The position numbers and the translations under genes were made by a program. Positions 46,412 to 54,660 of a DNA stretch of 64,000 bases are shown one piece after another. This DNA comes from Streptomyces violaceusniger. Its GTDB lineage: Bacteria > Actinomycetota > Actinomycetes > Streptomycetales > Streptomycetaceae. Position 1 is the stretch's first letter. Each line of letters begins with the position of its first letter. Under the pieces are notes generated by a model. The model was not told the DNA's origin. It made no database searches and was given only the letters and a program-made list of their open reading frames with translations. Location: positions 8,866,001 to 8,930,000 of the forward strand of contig BJHW01000001.1 of NCBI GenBank assembly GCA_005405945.1, given 5' to 3'.

Positions 46412-47506
46412 GTGAGCACCGACGCGGAACAGGCGCACTCACCCCGCGGCACGCCCCCACCACGCCCCGCACATCCCCCGCGCACGGCGCCCGAGCGGCC
46501 TTCCGCGCCCCCGCCGCGCCCCGCCAACGCGCCCGGGTTCACCCCGGATCCGGAGACCCCCGTCCTCGGCGTACGGGCGAAGGCCCCGTTCTCCAGGGGT
46601 ACCGCCGGGGCGCCCGGCACCGGGGTGCCCCCGCAGCCCTCGGCACCGCCGCGCCCCTCCGCACCGCCGGGCACCGGGGCATCAGCGCGCACCGGGGCAT
46701 CACCGCGTACCGGCGGGCTCTTCGGGGACCTCGGGCCGGGCGGCCGGCGCCGGCCGCCCAGCCGTACGGCGGCCGCCGCCGCGAGTCTCGTCCTCGGCCT
46801 CGGGCTGCTCGGCGGGGCGGCGGCCGGAAGCTGGCTGGGCGACGACCCCGACGCCCCGCCGTCCACCGCCGACACCTACGCCCACGCCCGCTCCGCCTGG
46901 CACAGCGTCCCCGTGGACGACCTCTTCCCGCGCACCCTGCGCGGCAAGGGCCAGGGCCCCGGCGGCGCCGACCGCGTCTGGACCCGGATAGCCGTCGCCC
47001 CCGACAGCAGCTGCGGCGGCGGATTCGATCCGCTGCTCGCCAAGGCGCTGGCCCCGGTGGGCTGCAAACGGCTGGTGCGCGCCACATACACCGACGCCAC
47101 CAGCACCAGCGTCACCACCGTCGGGGTGCTGATCACCACCTCAGGACCCACCGGCATGCGGGCGCTGCGACAGCGCTTCGTGGCCGAGAAGCTGGACGAG
47201 CGCACCGATCTGATGCCCCGCACGTACGCCGCCGAGGGCACCGCCGCGGCCGGTTTCGGCGACGACCAGCGCGCCAGCTGGCGGATCCGGATCCTCACCG
47301 ACGCCCCCGCCGTCGTCTACACCGTCACCGGCTTCGCCGACGGACGTGAGGTCACCGACCCGCAGTCGGCGGGCGAGGCGACCCAGCGCGGCGCCACCTC
47401 GGCCCCCGCGCAGTCCGGCCTCGGCAACGACGCCCGGGGCATCGCCGACGCGATCGAGGCCGGATTCCGCCGGGCCCTGGCCACGTACCCGGAGACCACC
47501 TCATGA
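46412..47506 (+). CDS. single-pass membrane protein paired with a mycosin-like protease
   Basis: A 364-residue protein. The N-terminal 110 residues are an extreme Pro/Ala/Arg/Gly linker (SPRGTPPPRPAHPPRTAPER). One transmembrane helix follows (TAAAAASLVLGLGLLGGAAA, about residues 120-140), then an external domain (ARSAWHSVPVDDLFPRTLRG, WTRIAVAPDSSCGGGFDPLL, ATYTDATSTSVTTVGVLITT). GTG 46412 is the start; a GAGGGGGTGCAG site precedes it. Its stop overlaps the protease ATG (ATGA), so the two proteins are made together and may interact outside the membrane. No family known to me; similar pairs are common in Streptomyces. Confidence 0.82.
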   Translation: MSTDAEQAHSPRGTPPPRPAHPPRTAPERPSAPPPRPANAPGFTPDPETPVLGVRAKAPFSRGTAGAPGTGVPPQPSAPPRPSAPPGTGASARTGASPRTGGLFGDLGPGGRRRPPSRTAAAAASLVLGLGLLGGAAAGSWLGDDPDAPPSTADTYAHARSAWHSVPVDDLFPRTLRGKGQGPGGADRVWTRIAVAPDSSCGGGFDPLLAKALAPVGCKRLVRATYTDATSTSVTTVGVLITTSGPTGMRALRQRFVAEKLDERTDLMPRTYAAEGTAAAGFGDDQRASWRIRILTDAPAVVYTVTGFADGREVTDPQSAGEATQRGATSAPAQSGLGNDARGIADAIEAGFRRALATYPETTS

Positions 47507-48720
47507 CCGGGATCGGACGGCGCCTCGCCGTGGCCCTCGCCGCCGCCGGGCTGACCCTGGTGCCCGCCGCCCCCGCGGACGCCGACGGCATACAGGCCCA
47601 GGAGTGGGCGCTGGACACCCTCCACGTCCGCGAGGCCTGGCAGACCACCAAGGGCTCCGGGATCACCGTCGCCGTCCTCGACACCGGCGTCGACGACGGC
47701 CACCCCGACCTCAAGGGCCAGGTGCTGCCGGGGAAGGACCTCATCGGCTTCGGCGCCCGGCGCGGCGAACGCGCCTGGGCCCGCCACGGCACCGCCATGG
47801 CCGGGATCATCGCCGGGCACGGCCACGGCGCCTCCGGCGGCGAGGGCGTGCTGGGCGTCGCCCCGAAGGCCCGCATCCTGCCGGTGCGGGTGATCCTCGA
47901 GGATTCCGACCCCGCCCGCAAGAAGGCCCGCTCGACCCGTGGCGGCGCGCTCGCCGCCGGGATCCGCTGGGCGGCCGACCACGGCGCCGACGTCATCAAC
48001 CTCTCGCTCGGCGACGACAGCGCCTCCGCCCACCCCGAGGCCGCCGAGGACGCCGCCGTGCAGTACGCGCTGCGCAAGGGCGCGGTCGTGGTCGCCTCCG
48101 CGGGCAACGGCGGCGAGAAGGGCGACCGGGTCTCCTACCCGGCCGCCTACCCCGGGGTCATCGCCGTGACCGCCGTGGACCGCTACGGCTCCCGCGCCGC
48201 CTTCTCCACCCGCCGCTGGTACGCCACCGTCTGCGCGCCCGGCGTCGACGTGGTCATCGCCGACCCCGACAAGCGCTACTACGAGGGCTGGGGCACCAGC
48301 GCGGCCGCCGCCTTCGTCTCCGGCTCCGTCGCCCTCGTCCGCGCCGCCCACCCCGACCTGAGCCCGCGCCAGATCCGCGGGCTCCTCACCCGGACCGCCC
48401 AGGACGTCCCCGAGGGCGGCCGCAGCGACGACCTCGGCGCGGGCCTGGTGAACCCGGCGGCGGCGATCGCCGCGGGGAACAAGACGAAGCCCGAGGCCCA
48501 GCAGCCCGCCGCGGCCGCCGCCCCGAACCGCTACTTCGGCAACGGCCCCGGCCACACCCAGAGCGCCCACGACGACTCCGGCCCCAGCCAGATGGCCTTC
48601 CTCGCCGGCCTCGCCGGCACGGCCCTGGTCGTCGCCGCGATATCCCTATGGCGCGGCTCGGGCCCCCTGCGGGTGCCCCCGAGGCTGCGGGCACTGCTGA
48701 CGGGGACCCGTACGCGCTGA
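47503..48720 (+). CDS. mycosin-like S8 serine protease, membrane-anchored
   Basis: A 405-residue subtilisin-family protease with mycosin (MycP) layout: signal peptide (RRLAVALAAAGLTLVPAAPA), the catalytic Asp in TVAVLDTGVDDGHPDL, His in ARHGTAMAGIIAGHG, Ser in GWGTSAAAAFVSGSVALV, a proline/alanine linker, then a C-terminal transmembrane helix (AFLAGLAGTALVVAAISLW) and a basic cytoplasmic tail. In mycobacteria such proteases serve type VII secretion, but no EccC, EsxA/B or other type VII gene is in the window. ATG 47503 overlaps the upstream stop. It faces the outside of the membrane. Target unknown. Confidence 0.92.
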   Translation: MTGIGRRLAVALAAAGLTLVPAAPADADGIQAQEWALDTLHVREAWQTTKGSGITVAVLDTGVDDGHPDLKGQVLPGKDLIGFGARRGERAWARHGTAMAGIIAGHGHGASGGEGVLGVAPKARILPVRVILEDSDPARKKARSTRGGALAAGIRWAADHGADVINLSLGDDSASAHPEAAEDAAVQYALRKGAVVVASAGNGGEKGDRVSYPAAYPGVIAVTAVDRYGSRAAFSTRRWYATVCAPGVDVVIADPDKRYYEGWGTSAAAAFVSGSVALVRAAHPDLSPRQIRGLLTRTAQDVPEGGRSDDLGAGLVNPAAAIAAGNKTKPEAQQPAAAAAPNRYFGNGPGHTQSAHDDSGPSQMAFLAGLAGTALVVAAISLWRGSGPLRVPPRLRALLTGTRTR

Positions 48721-49089
48721 ACGCGCCGACTCGGCCCCTCGTCGGCCTGGACAACGTCGCTCGCCGCGACGGTTGGCGGGGGCCTGTTGTGGGTGCGTCG
48801 CCGGCGGGGTTCGGTCGGCTCTGGGCGGCGTCCGGCCGTTGGGTTGTCGGTTCGGTCCGGGTGCGTGTGCCTGCTCGTGGGGATCGGTACGCGCTGAAGC
48901 GCGGCGGCGGTTGTCGCATCGGCGTGCTGGGCGGGCCGTCGCCGGGGCTCGTGGGGTGCCGGGCCGGGGCCCCTCGGCTGCCGGGCCGGGGCCCCTCGGC
49001 GGTCATCGGTTCGGGTGTGCCGCACGCGCTGCTCATGGGGAGCCCGCGCGCTGAGGGCCCGGCGGCGGTCGTCGGCTCCGGCACGCCGC
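48721..49089 (+). other. 369-bp non-coding region of degenerate repeats
   Basis: No gene is supported. It contains an adjacent duplication, GCCGGGCCGGGGCCCCTCGG, at about 48959-48999, and imperfect copies of GGCGGTCRTCGGYTCSGG followed by a CACGC-containing tail near 49000-49027 and 49066-49090. The segment TACGCGCTGAA from the end of the protease gene (48712) recurs at 48889. The pattern resembles the repeat-rich gaps at 54.1-55.0 and 61.1-61.7 kb. It lies between convergent genes. Confidence 0.5.
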
Positions 49090-49896
49090 TTACCGCGACG
49101 CGTACGCGGCGGTCGTCGCCACGGCCGTTCGCGCCACCTCTTCCACCAGCGTCACCCCGCTCTCCCGGTCAGCATTGCCCTCGGACAGCACCGCGATCAG
49201 GTAGGGCCGGCCGTTCGCCGTCACCTCGCCGATGCTGTTGATGACCCACAGGCCGGTGGCGTCGCGGGGCATCCAGCCGTTCTTGAGCCGCGTTGCGGCG
49301 CCGTCCGCGGCGGCCGAGATGCCCCAACTCTGACCGGCGATGACGCGGCCCATCAGCGTCCGTAGATACGCCTGGGAGCGCGCGTTCAGTGGGGAGCCGT
49401 CCAGGAAGACCGCGCGCAGCAGGGTCAGCTGATCGGACGCGGTGGTGTGCGTCAGACCCCAGCGTCCGCGGTCGTCGGCGTGGGTACCGGTCAGCCCGAG
49501 CCGTCCCAGCGCGGCCTCGAGGCCGCGCGCCCCGCCGATCGTCCCCCACAGCGCTGTCGCCGCGTCGTTGTCGCTCTTCTCGATCATCACGCCCGCGTAC
49601 GAGCGCTCCTGAGCGGTCAGCCGCCGCCCCTCGTCCTGCGCCCCGAGCAGCAGCGCCGCGAGGATGCCGACCTTGATGACGCTCGCCGTGGCGTACGAGC
49701 CCTCGCCATGGGCCCCGTTCGCGCCCGACCCGGGCTCCAGGACGGCGACTGAGAAGTCCGCGCCGGAGCCCGCGCCCGCGCCCGCGCCCGCGGCCAAGGG
49801 CGCGAGCGCGTCGGCGAGTGCGCCGCTCAGCCCCTTCAGCCCGCCCGCACCCGACAGGGCGGGCAGGGCCGGGCCACCGTCGTTCACGCGTTCCAC
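49090..49896 (-). CDS. class A beta-lactamase-like serine hydrolase
   Basis: A 268-residue penicillin-recognising-fold protein. The SxxK motif is in ATASVIKVGILAALL, the SDN motif in IEKSDNDAATALWG, and a degenerate KTG-equivalent in RLKNGWMPRDATGLWVINS. There is no Glu-containing omega-loop motif of true class A beta-lactamases that I can identify, and no signal peptide. It is therefore likely to be a cytoplasmic esterase/peptidase-type hydrolase and not a resistance enzyme. GTG 49896 has GAAGGAGA upstream. An Ala/Gly-repeat stretch (AAGAGAGAGSGA) sits near residue 38. It converges on the mycosin gene region. Confidence 0.85.
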   Translation of the reverse strand: MERVNDGGPALPALSGAGGLKGLSGALADALAPLAAGAGAGAGSGADFSVAVLEPGSGANGAHGEGSYATASVIKVGILAALLLGAQDEGRRLTAQERSYAGVMIEKSDNDAATALWGTIGGARGLEAALGRLGLTGTHADDRGRWGLTHTTASDQLTLLRAVFLDGSPLNARSQAYLRTLMGRVIAGQSWGISAAADGAATRLKNGWMPRDATGLWVINSIGEVTANGRPYLIAVLSEGNADRESGVTLVEEVARTAVATTAAYASR

Positions 49897-49976
49897 GTGG
49901 TCTCCTTCACGGCCGCCCCCGCCGCACGGCGGGGGTGCGGGGGTCTCGGTCTCCTCGCTGTCGATACCCTCATGGC

Positions 49977-50759
49977 GTGGCGCTCAAGAACATTCCCGAC
50001 CCCGGCTTCTCCGGCGACGACGGCTCCGCCGACCCCCGGCTGACCGCGGCGCTCGCCGCCTGGGCCGATGACCGCTCGGCCGAACCGGAGGTGCTCGCGG
50101 CGCTCACCGACGCCCGCCTCCTCGTCCCCGTGGTGGCGATTCTCGGCGAGGCCGAAGTGGTGGATTCCAAGCCGCGCGAAGCGTCCGTTGAGGGTGGTGG
50201 TGGGCGACGGGCGGGCGGGCTGCGCCGCGACAAGACCAGCGACATGGCGGTGCCCACGCTCCAGGCCCCCGACGGCCGGCGCGCGCTGCCCGCGTTCACC
50301 TCGCTCGAGACGCTGGCCCGCTGGCGCCCGGACGCCAGGCCCGTGGCCGTACCGCTGCGCCAGGCGCTGGAGGCCACCGCCCATGAGAAGGCGGACACCC
50401 TGGTCCTGGACCTCGCGGGCCCGGTGCCGTACCAGCTGACCGGCCCCGCGCTGCTGGCCCTCGCCGAGGGGCGGACCAGCGCCGATCCGCTCGCCGACCC
50501 GGCCGTGACCGAGGCGGTGCGCACCGTGCTGGACGCCGAGCCGGAGGTGCTCCGGGCCCATCTGGCCCCGGCGGCGGACGCCGACGGGATGCTCGCGCTC
50601 GCCCTGACGCCCGGCGCGCCGGCGCGCGAGACGGCGCACCGGGTGGCGGGCGCCCTGGCCGCCGACGAGGTGCTGCGGGCGCGGCTGGTGCGCGGGCTGA
50701 CCCTGGCACTGCTGCCGCCGGACGCGAACGTCCCCGGCGAGCCGCTCTTCAGCCGCTGA
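49977..50759 (+). CDS. SseB family protein
   Basis: A 260-residue SseB-domain protein. The N-terminal domain has the family pattern ALTDARLLVPVVAILGEAEV, then KTSDMAVPTLQAPDGRRALP, AFTSLETLARWRPDARPVAV and DTLVLDLAGPVPYQL. A second, weaker SseB-like domain follows (VRTVLDAEPEVLRAHLAPAA). GTG 49977 (VALKNIPDPGFSGDDG) is the family-typical start in Streptomyces. No enzymatic motif; the function of SseB proteins in actinobacteria is unknown. It lies in the conserved neighbourhood ahead of infC, with the aquaporin and DUF1844 genes between. Confidence 0.9.
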   Translation: MALKNIPDPGFSGDDGSADPRLTAALAAWADDRSAEPEVLAALTDARLLVPVVAILGEAEVVDSKPREASVEGGGGRRAGGLRRDKTSDMAVPTLQAPDGRRALPAFTSLETLARWRPDARPVAVPLRQALEATAHEKADTLVLDLAGPVPYQLTGPALLALAEGRTSADPLADPAVTEAVRTVLDAEPEVLRAHLAPAADADGMLALALTPGAPARETAHRVAGALAADEVLRARLVRGLTLALLPPDANVPGEPLFSR

Positions 50760-50864
50760 GGGTCGGGGCCCGACCCTCCCCATTCGGACCAACAGGCGAA
50801 TACTCCCGATTCCGCCCACAATGCTTAGGCGACTGGCGGTCGGAATCTGCGTGAGGAGAGCGCC

Positions 50865-51665
50865 ATGGAGACGAGAACGGTCGTAGCGGAGTTCATCGGG
50901 ACCGCGATGCTGGTCCTCTTCGGAGTCGGTTCGCTGGTCCTGGCGGGCGACTACATCAACGCCCTCGGGATCTCGCTCGCCTTCGGCTTCACGCTGATCG
51001 CGATCGCCTTTGCGTTCGGACGCATCTCGGGCTGCCACATCAACCCGGCGGTGACCCTCGGCGTGCTGCTGGCCAGGCGCATCGACATCCGTACGGCCGT
51101 CCAGTACTGGGTCGCGCAGTTCGTCGGCGCGATCGTGGGCGCGGCGATACTCTTCCTGCTCGCCAACCAGGTGCCCCGGCTCCAGACGGCCGGCGCCTTC
51201 GGCAGCAACGGCTACGGCGGCCGCTCACCGGTGGGCATGGGCGCGGGCGGGGCCTTCCTCGCCGAGGTGCTGCTGACCTTCCTGCTGGTCTTCGTCTTCC
51301 TCACGGTGACCCACGCGGTGCCGATGGTCGGTGCCGAACCGGTCCCGGTGGGCCTCGCCTACGCCGCGGCCAACCTGATCGGCATCCCGCTGACCTGGGC
51401 CTCGGTCAATCCGGCGCGCAGCTTCGGCCCCGCGATCTTCGCGGGCGGCGACGCGCTGGGCCAGCTGTGGCTGTTCATCGTGGCACCGCTGGCCGGCGGG
51501 GTGCTCGCCGCCGTGGTGCACCGGTTCACCCATCTCCATCCGGCGGGCCGGGCCGAACGGGAGGAGGCGCATCCGCCCCCGGCGACCGGGCCGTGGGGAC
51601 GCATGCGCGGCGGCCACCGCCCCCAGGCGGGCGGCCCGGAGACCAAGGGCCCGGAGGCGGCCTGA
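50865..51665 (+). CDS. MIP family channel (aquaporin Z-like)
   Basis: A 266-residue membrane channel with six transmembrane segments and the two half-helices carrying the NPA motifs: GCHINPAVTLGVLLAR and ASVNPARSFGPAIFAGG. The selectivity-filter Arg after the second NPA is present. Sequence blocks VAEFIGTAMLVLFGVGSLVL and FLAEVLLTFLLVFVFLTVTH support a water-selective AqpZ-like protein rather than a glycerol facilitator. ATG 50865 has GAGGAGAG at 50852-50859. The last 45 residues are a hydrophilic cytoplasmic tail, longer than in most homologues. Confidence 0.93.
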   Translation: METRTVVAEFIGTAMLVLFGVGSLVLAGDYINALGISLAFGFTLIAIAFAFGRISGCHINPAVTLGVLLARRIDIRTAVQYWVAQFVGAIVGAAILFLLANQVPRLQTAGAFGSNGYGGRSPVGMGAGGAFLAEVLLTFLLVFVFLTVTHAVPMVGAEPVPVGLAYAAANLIGIPLTWASVNPARSFGPAIFAGGDALGQLWLFIVAPLAGGVLAAVVHRFTHLHPAGRAEREEAHPPPATGPWGRMRGGHRPQAGGPETKGPEAA

Positions 51666-51721
51666 GCGACGAGGGGCCCGGAGGCGGCCTGAGCCTATGC
51701 CCGGGGCCCGGGCCCGGCCGT

Positions 51722-51777
51722 GACGTAAGGGGGCGGCCGGTCAGCCGAAGACGTAAGGGGGCAGCCGGTCAGCCGAA
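51722..51777 (-). repeat. 28-bp tandem duplication at the 3' end of the DUF1844 gene
   Basis: Two copies of a 28-bp unit (beginning GACGTAAGGGGGC, with one G/A difference at the 14th base) at 51722-51749 and 51750-51777. The second copy contains the last codons and TGA of the DUF1844 gene. The first therefore carries a duplicate of the gene end, downstream of the stop. Confidence 0.85.
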
Positions 51778-52134
51778 GACCGGTCCGGTGAACTTCTCGC
51801 CGGGCCCCTGCCCCGGCTCGTCCGGCACCACCGACGCCTCGCGGAAGGCGAGCTGGAGGGACTTCAGGCCGTCCCGCAGCGGAGCGGCGTGGAAGGAGCT
51901 GATCTCCGTGGCGCTGGCCGTGACCAGCCCCGCCAGGGCGTTGATCAGTTTCCGTGCCTCGTCCAGGTCCTTGTGCTGGGGGCCCTCCTCGGCCAGGCCC
52001 AGGTTGACCGCGGCGGCGCTCATCAGGTGCACCGCGACCGTGGTGATCACCTCGACGGCGGGCACATCCGCGATGTCCCGGGTCATCCGGTCGAAGTCGG
52101 GGGTCGGCGGCTGCGCGGCGTTGGCGTCGCTCAT
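51769..52134 (-). CDS. DUF1844 domain protein
   Basis: A 121-residue small acidic protein. DUF1844 core: MTRDIADVPAVEVITTVAVH, then LMSAAAVNLGLAEEG and DLDEARKLINALAGLV. The C-terminal tail ends GEKFTGPVFG. This gene is conserved immediately upstream of infC, in the opposite orientation, in Streptomyces. Helix-rich; no known function. ATG 52134 is the only start giving the family-typical length. The stop lies in the 28-bp duplication. Confidence 0.92.
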   Translation of the reverse strand: MSDANAAQPPTPDFDRMTRDIADVPAVEVITTVAVHLMSAAAVNLGLAEEGPQHKDLDEARKLINALAGLVTASATEISSFHAAPLRDGLKSLQLAFREASVVPDEPGQGPGEKFTGPVFG

Positions 52135-52503
52135 GGTGGTCGGGGCTCACTTCCTGATGGACGGTGTTCCCCAGCCTAGGCGTCCGCCCGGCGCCGTACG
52201 CACGGGGCGGGTGAGTTCACAGGAACAGGAGGGACGGGAGGGACGGGAGGGACTGGAGGGACGGGAGAAGTGGGGACCGGGGGAACCAACCGGGGGAACC
52301 AGGGGAACGGCGAACGCCGGAGACACGGCGGGTGAGCATCCCGTGCGGGTCCTGGTATCGTAGATAAACGACCGGCCGGTCACCTGTGTGTCCGGCCCAC
52401 AAGTGGAGGCTCCGCGCTCCCACCTCCCGACCCACGGTCGGCAGGTCATCGGTCAGGCTGCGCCCCGCGGTGATATCGCGGCGGTGCTCCCGGTCAGTGA
52501 GGA
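52135..52503 (+). promoter_or_regulatory. infC promoter and 5' leader with G-rich repeats
   Basis: A region between the divergent DUF1844 and infC genes. At 52229-52264 the 9-bp unit GAGGGACGG occurs four times (one copy GAGGGACTG), followed by GGGGGAACCA repeats to about 52310. Around 52356-52370 the sequence TATCGTAGATAAACG is the AT-rich patch most like a -10 element, followed by the 12-bp palindrome GACCGGCCGGTC at 52369-52380. The remainder to the attenuator at 52504 is a GC-rich transcribed leader able to form alternative stems. Confidence 0.5.
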
Positions 52504-52535
52504 GCCCCGCCTGTGTACCGTGCGGGGCGTTTTTT
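52504..52535 (+). terminator. attenuator-type terminator in the infC leader
   Basis: GCCCCGC at 52504-52510 pairs with GCGGGGC at 52522-52528 (11-nt loop), followed at once by GTTTTTT. An intrinsic terminator with a T-run is unusual in Streptomyces. Placed 84 bp before infC, it points to attenuation control of infC-rpmI-rplT, analogous to the L20/IF3 autogenous leaders known from other bacteria. Confidence 0.8.
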
Positions 52536-52618
52536 GCGCCACGGCGCGGTGGTCTCAACCGATACAGACTTACGCGGCAGTCCGCCAGGCGGTCGCGTGG
52601 TGCAACCGAGGAGGATCC

Positions 52619-53227
52619 ATCAGCGCCGAGCCCCGCATCAACGACCGGATTCGCGTCCCCGAGGTGCGACTCGTCGGTCCCAGCGGCGAGCAGGTCGGCA
52701 TTGTGCCGCTTGCCAAGGCCCTGGAGCTTGCGCAGGAGTACGACCTCGACCTGGTCGAGGTGGCGGCGAACGCCCGTCCGCCGGTCTGCAAGCTCATGGA
52801 CTACGGAAAGTTCAAATACGAGTCGGCCATGAAGGCCCGTGAGGCGCGCAAGAACCAGGCGCACACGGTCATCAAGGAGATGAAGCTCCGGCCGAAGATC
52901 GACCCGCACGACTACGACACCAAGAAGGGTCACGTCGTCCGGTTCCTCAAGCAGGGCGACAAGGTCAAGATCACGATCATGTTCCGCGGCCGTGAGCAGT
53001 CCCGGCCCGAGCTCGGCTACCGCCTGCTGCAGCGGCTCGCTGAGGACGTCCAGGAGCTGGGCTTCGTGGAGTCCAACCCCAAGCAGGACGGACGCAACAT
53101 GATCATGGTTCTCGGTCCGCACAAGAAGAAGACCGAGGCGATGGCCGAAGCCCGTGAGGCGCAGGCCGCCCGAAAGGCGGAGCGCCAGCAGGGCGGCAGC
53201 CCCGCTGAGGAGCCCGCCGAGGCGTGA
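52619..53227 (+). CDS. infC: translation initiation factor IF-3, with probable AUC start codon
   Basis: IF-3 binds the 30S subunit and proofreads start codons. N-domain: [20 protein letters not shown], then [20 protein letters not shown] and [21 protein letters not shown]-domain: [39 protein letters not shown]. The frame is open far upstream. Between the attenuator and the conserved ISAEPRIND there is no in-frame ATG, GTG or TTG, while a strong GAGGAGG (52609-52614) stands 4 bp before ATC 52619. I therefore place the start at ATC. Known: infC in other bacteria uses AUU/AUC starts for self-repression by IF-3. The protein would have 202 residues, with a 25-residue Glu/Ala tail. Confidence 0.9.
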   Translation: MSAEPRINDRIRVPEVRLVGPSGEQVGIVPLAKALELAQEYDLDLVEVAANARPPVCKLMDYGKFKYESAMKAREARKNQAHTVIKEMKLRPKIDPHDYDTKKGHVVRFLKQGDKVKITIMFRGREQSRPELGYRLLQRLAEDVQELGFVESNPKQDGRNMIMVLGPHKKKTEAMAEAREAQAARKAERQQGGSPAEEPAEA

Positions 53228-53378
53228 TGGGAGAGGCGTGAGCCTCGACCGCCCACCCTGGAGCCGCACGGCTCCGGAGACCAACCGAAACACATGACGC
53301 TGCTTCTGGACGCCCGGATCGCGGTGATCCCCGCATCCGCGGCCGCCCGGACAGCGCCTGACGAGGAGAGACGGCGAC

Positions 53379-53573
53379 ATGCCGAAGAACAAGACGCACA
53401 GCGGTGCCAGCAAGCGCTTCAAGCTCACCGGCTCCGGCAAGGTGGTGCGCCAGCGCGCCGGTCGCCGCCACCTTCTCGAGCACAAGCCGTCCACGCTGAC
53501 GCGCCGCCTGGCCGGAAAGGTCGAGATGGCCCCTGCCGACGCCAAGAAGATCAAGAAGCTTCTCGGCAAGTGA
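53379..53573 (+). CDS. rpmI: 50S ribosomal protein L35
   Basis: A 64-residue L35 with the full family sequence: [20 protein letters not shown] at the start and [20 protein letters not shown] further on, ending IKKLLGK. Highly basic, part of the large ribosomal subunit near L20/23S domain. ATG 53379 has GAGGAGAGACGG at 53361-53372. It is the second gene of the infC-rpmI-rplT operon; a GC-rich hairpin (CGCCCCGC / GCGGGGCG, 53579-53598) follows before rplT. Confidence 0.98.
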   Translation: MPKNKTHSGASKRFKLTGSGKVVRQRAGRRHLLEHKPSTLTRRLAGKVEMAPADAKKIKKLLGK

Positions 53574-53686
53574 CGCCCCCGCCCCGCTCCGGCGGGGCGA
53601 GGCGAGCGCCAGACCGGGACCTACCGGGACCTATTCGTTTCCGGGCCGCGTGAGTCACCCGCGGCCCCGTACAAGGAGTTAAACAA

Positions 53687-54070
53687 GTGGCACGCGTCAA
53701 GCGGGCAGTCAACGCCCACAAGAAGCGCCGGGCGATCCTCGAGCAGGCCAGCGGCTACCGGGGCCAGCGCTCCCGCCTGTACCGCAAGGCCAAGGAGCAG
53801 GTCACCCACTCTCTGGTCTACAACTACAACGACCGCAAGAAGCGCAAGGGCGACTTCCGCCAGCTGTGGATCCAGCGCATCAACGCCGCTGCCCGCGCCA
53901 ACGGCATGACGTACAACCGCTTCATCCAGGGTCTGAAGGCCGCGAACATCGAGGTGGACCGCAAGATCCTGGCCGACCTCGCGGTCAACGACGCGAATGC
54001 GTTCGCGGCGCTGGTGGAGGCTGCGCAGAAGGCGCTGCCGAGCGATGTGAACGCGCCGAAGGCCGCGTAA
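53687..54070 (+). CDS. rplT: 50S ribosomal protein L20
   Basis: A 127-residue L20: [60 protein letters not shown], then [21 protein letters not shown]20 is an early assembly protein of the 50S subunit; in other bacteria it also represses its own operon by binding the leader RNA. GTG 53687 is preceded by AAGGAG at 53672-53677. It is the last gene of the infC operon, closed by the strong terminator at 54095. Confidence 0.98.
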   Translation: MARVKRAVNAHKKRRAILEQASGYRGQRSRLYRKAKEQVTHSLVYNYNDRKKRKGDFRQLWIQRINAAARANGMTYNRFIQGLKAANIEVDRKILADLAVNDANAFAALVEAAQKALPSDVNAPKAA

Positions 54071-54094
54071 GCGCTGCGCTGAGCATTGCCGAGT

Positions 54095-54127
54095 GGACCC
54101 GCAGGTGAAGGCTTCACCTGCGGGTCC
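54095..54127 (+). terminator. terminator of the infC-rpmI-rplT operon
   Basis: Perfect 16-bp inverted repeat: GGACCCGCAGGTGAAG at 54095-54110 and CTTCACCTGCGGGTCC at 54112-54127, with one base between the arms (innermost pairs form the loop). It lies 24 bp after the rplT stop, with no T-run. Confidence 0.9.
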
Positions 54128-54132
54128 GCGCA

Positions 54133-54515
54133 TGTGGGCGCCCCCTGGGGCCCCGCCCCCGGGCGCTGCCCGGCGGCGGTGCTGGCCCACTCGCCCCGCG
54201 GTGCGGGTGCGCCCGCTGCCCCTGGGGATTCGTTTCCGGGTGCGGCCCGGCGGCCGGGTGGTGCCTCCTGGGGTCTCGCTCCGGGCGCTGCCCGGTGGCG
54301 GTGCTGTGCCGCCCGTTTCGCGGTGCGGGTGCGCCCGCTGCCCCCTGGGGATTCGTTTCCGGGTGCGGCCCGGCGGCCGGGTGGTGCCTCCTGGGGTCTC
54401 GCTCCGGGCGCTGCCCGGTGGCGGTGCTGTGCCGCCCGTTTCGCGGTGCGGGTGCGCCCGCTGCCCCTGGGGTTCCGTTTCCGGGTGCGGCCCGGCGGCC
54501 GGGTGGTGCCCACCC
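54133..54515 (+). repeat. three tandem copies of a 122-123-bp GC-rich repeat
   Basis: Equivalent points (GTGCGGGTGCGCCCGCTG) occur at 54201, 54323 and 54446, giving periods of 122 and 123 bp. The second and third copies are almost identical; the first, from about 54133, is diverged. The one-base period difference comes from an extra C in GCTGCCCCCTGG of the second copy. The unit contains TTCCGGGTGCGGCCCGGCGG, and reads open in several frames only because of its composition. The region sits between rplT and the TrmH gene. Confidence 0.85.
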
Positions 54516-54521
54516 GTCCCT

Positions 54522-54548
54522 CTCCCAGCTACCGCTGGGAGGTGCCCC
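54522..54548 (-). repeat. second copy of the GGTAGCTGGG palindromic repeat
   Basis: CTCCCAGCTACCGCTGGGAG and the following GTGCCCC are the reverse complement of the core inside the element at 7748-7945 (7796-7820), and also match 57330-57357. Stem CCCAGC / GCTGGG with a TACC loop. It follows directly on the 122-bp repeat array. Confidence 0.8.
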
Positions 54549-54660
54549 TCGCGGGACGATTGCCCACAACGGGGCACGTTCCGCCTCGCGGGGCGGCTGC
54601 TCGCAGTCGGGGGCGCCGCTGGCCTCTCCGAGGCCGGGGCTTGGCCTGCCGTTGCCGTGC

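Noticed and set aside
54133-54515. Possible CRISPR or coding repeat protein in the 122-bp array
   Set aside because: Whole units repeat without unique spacers, and no frame stays open with a sensible start and sequence; it is a non-coding tandem array.
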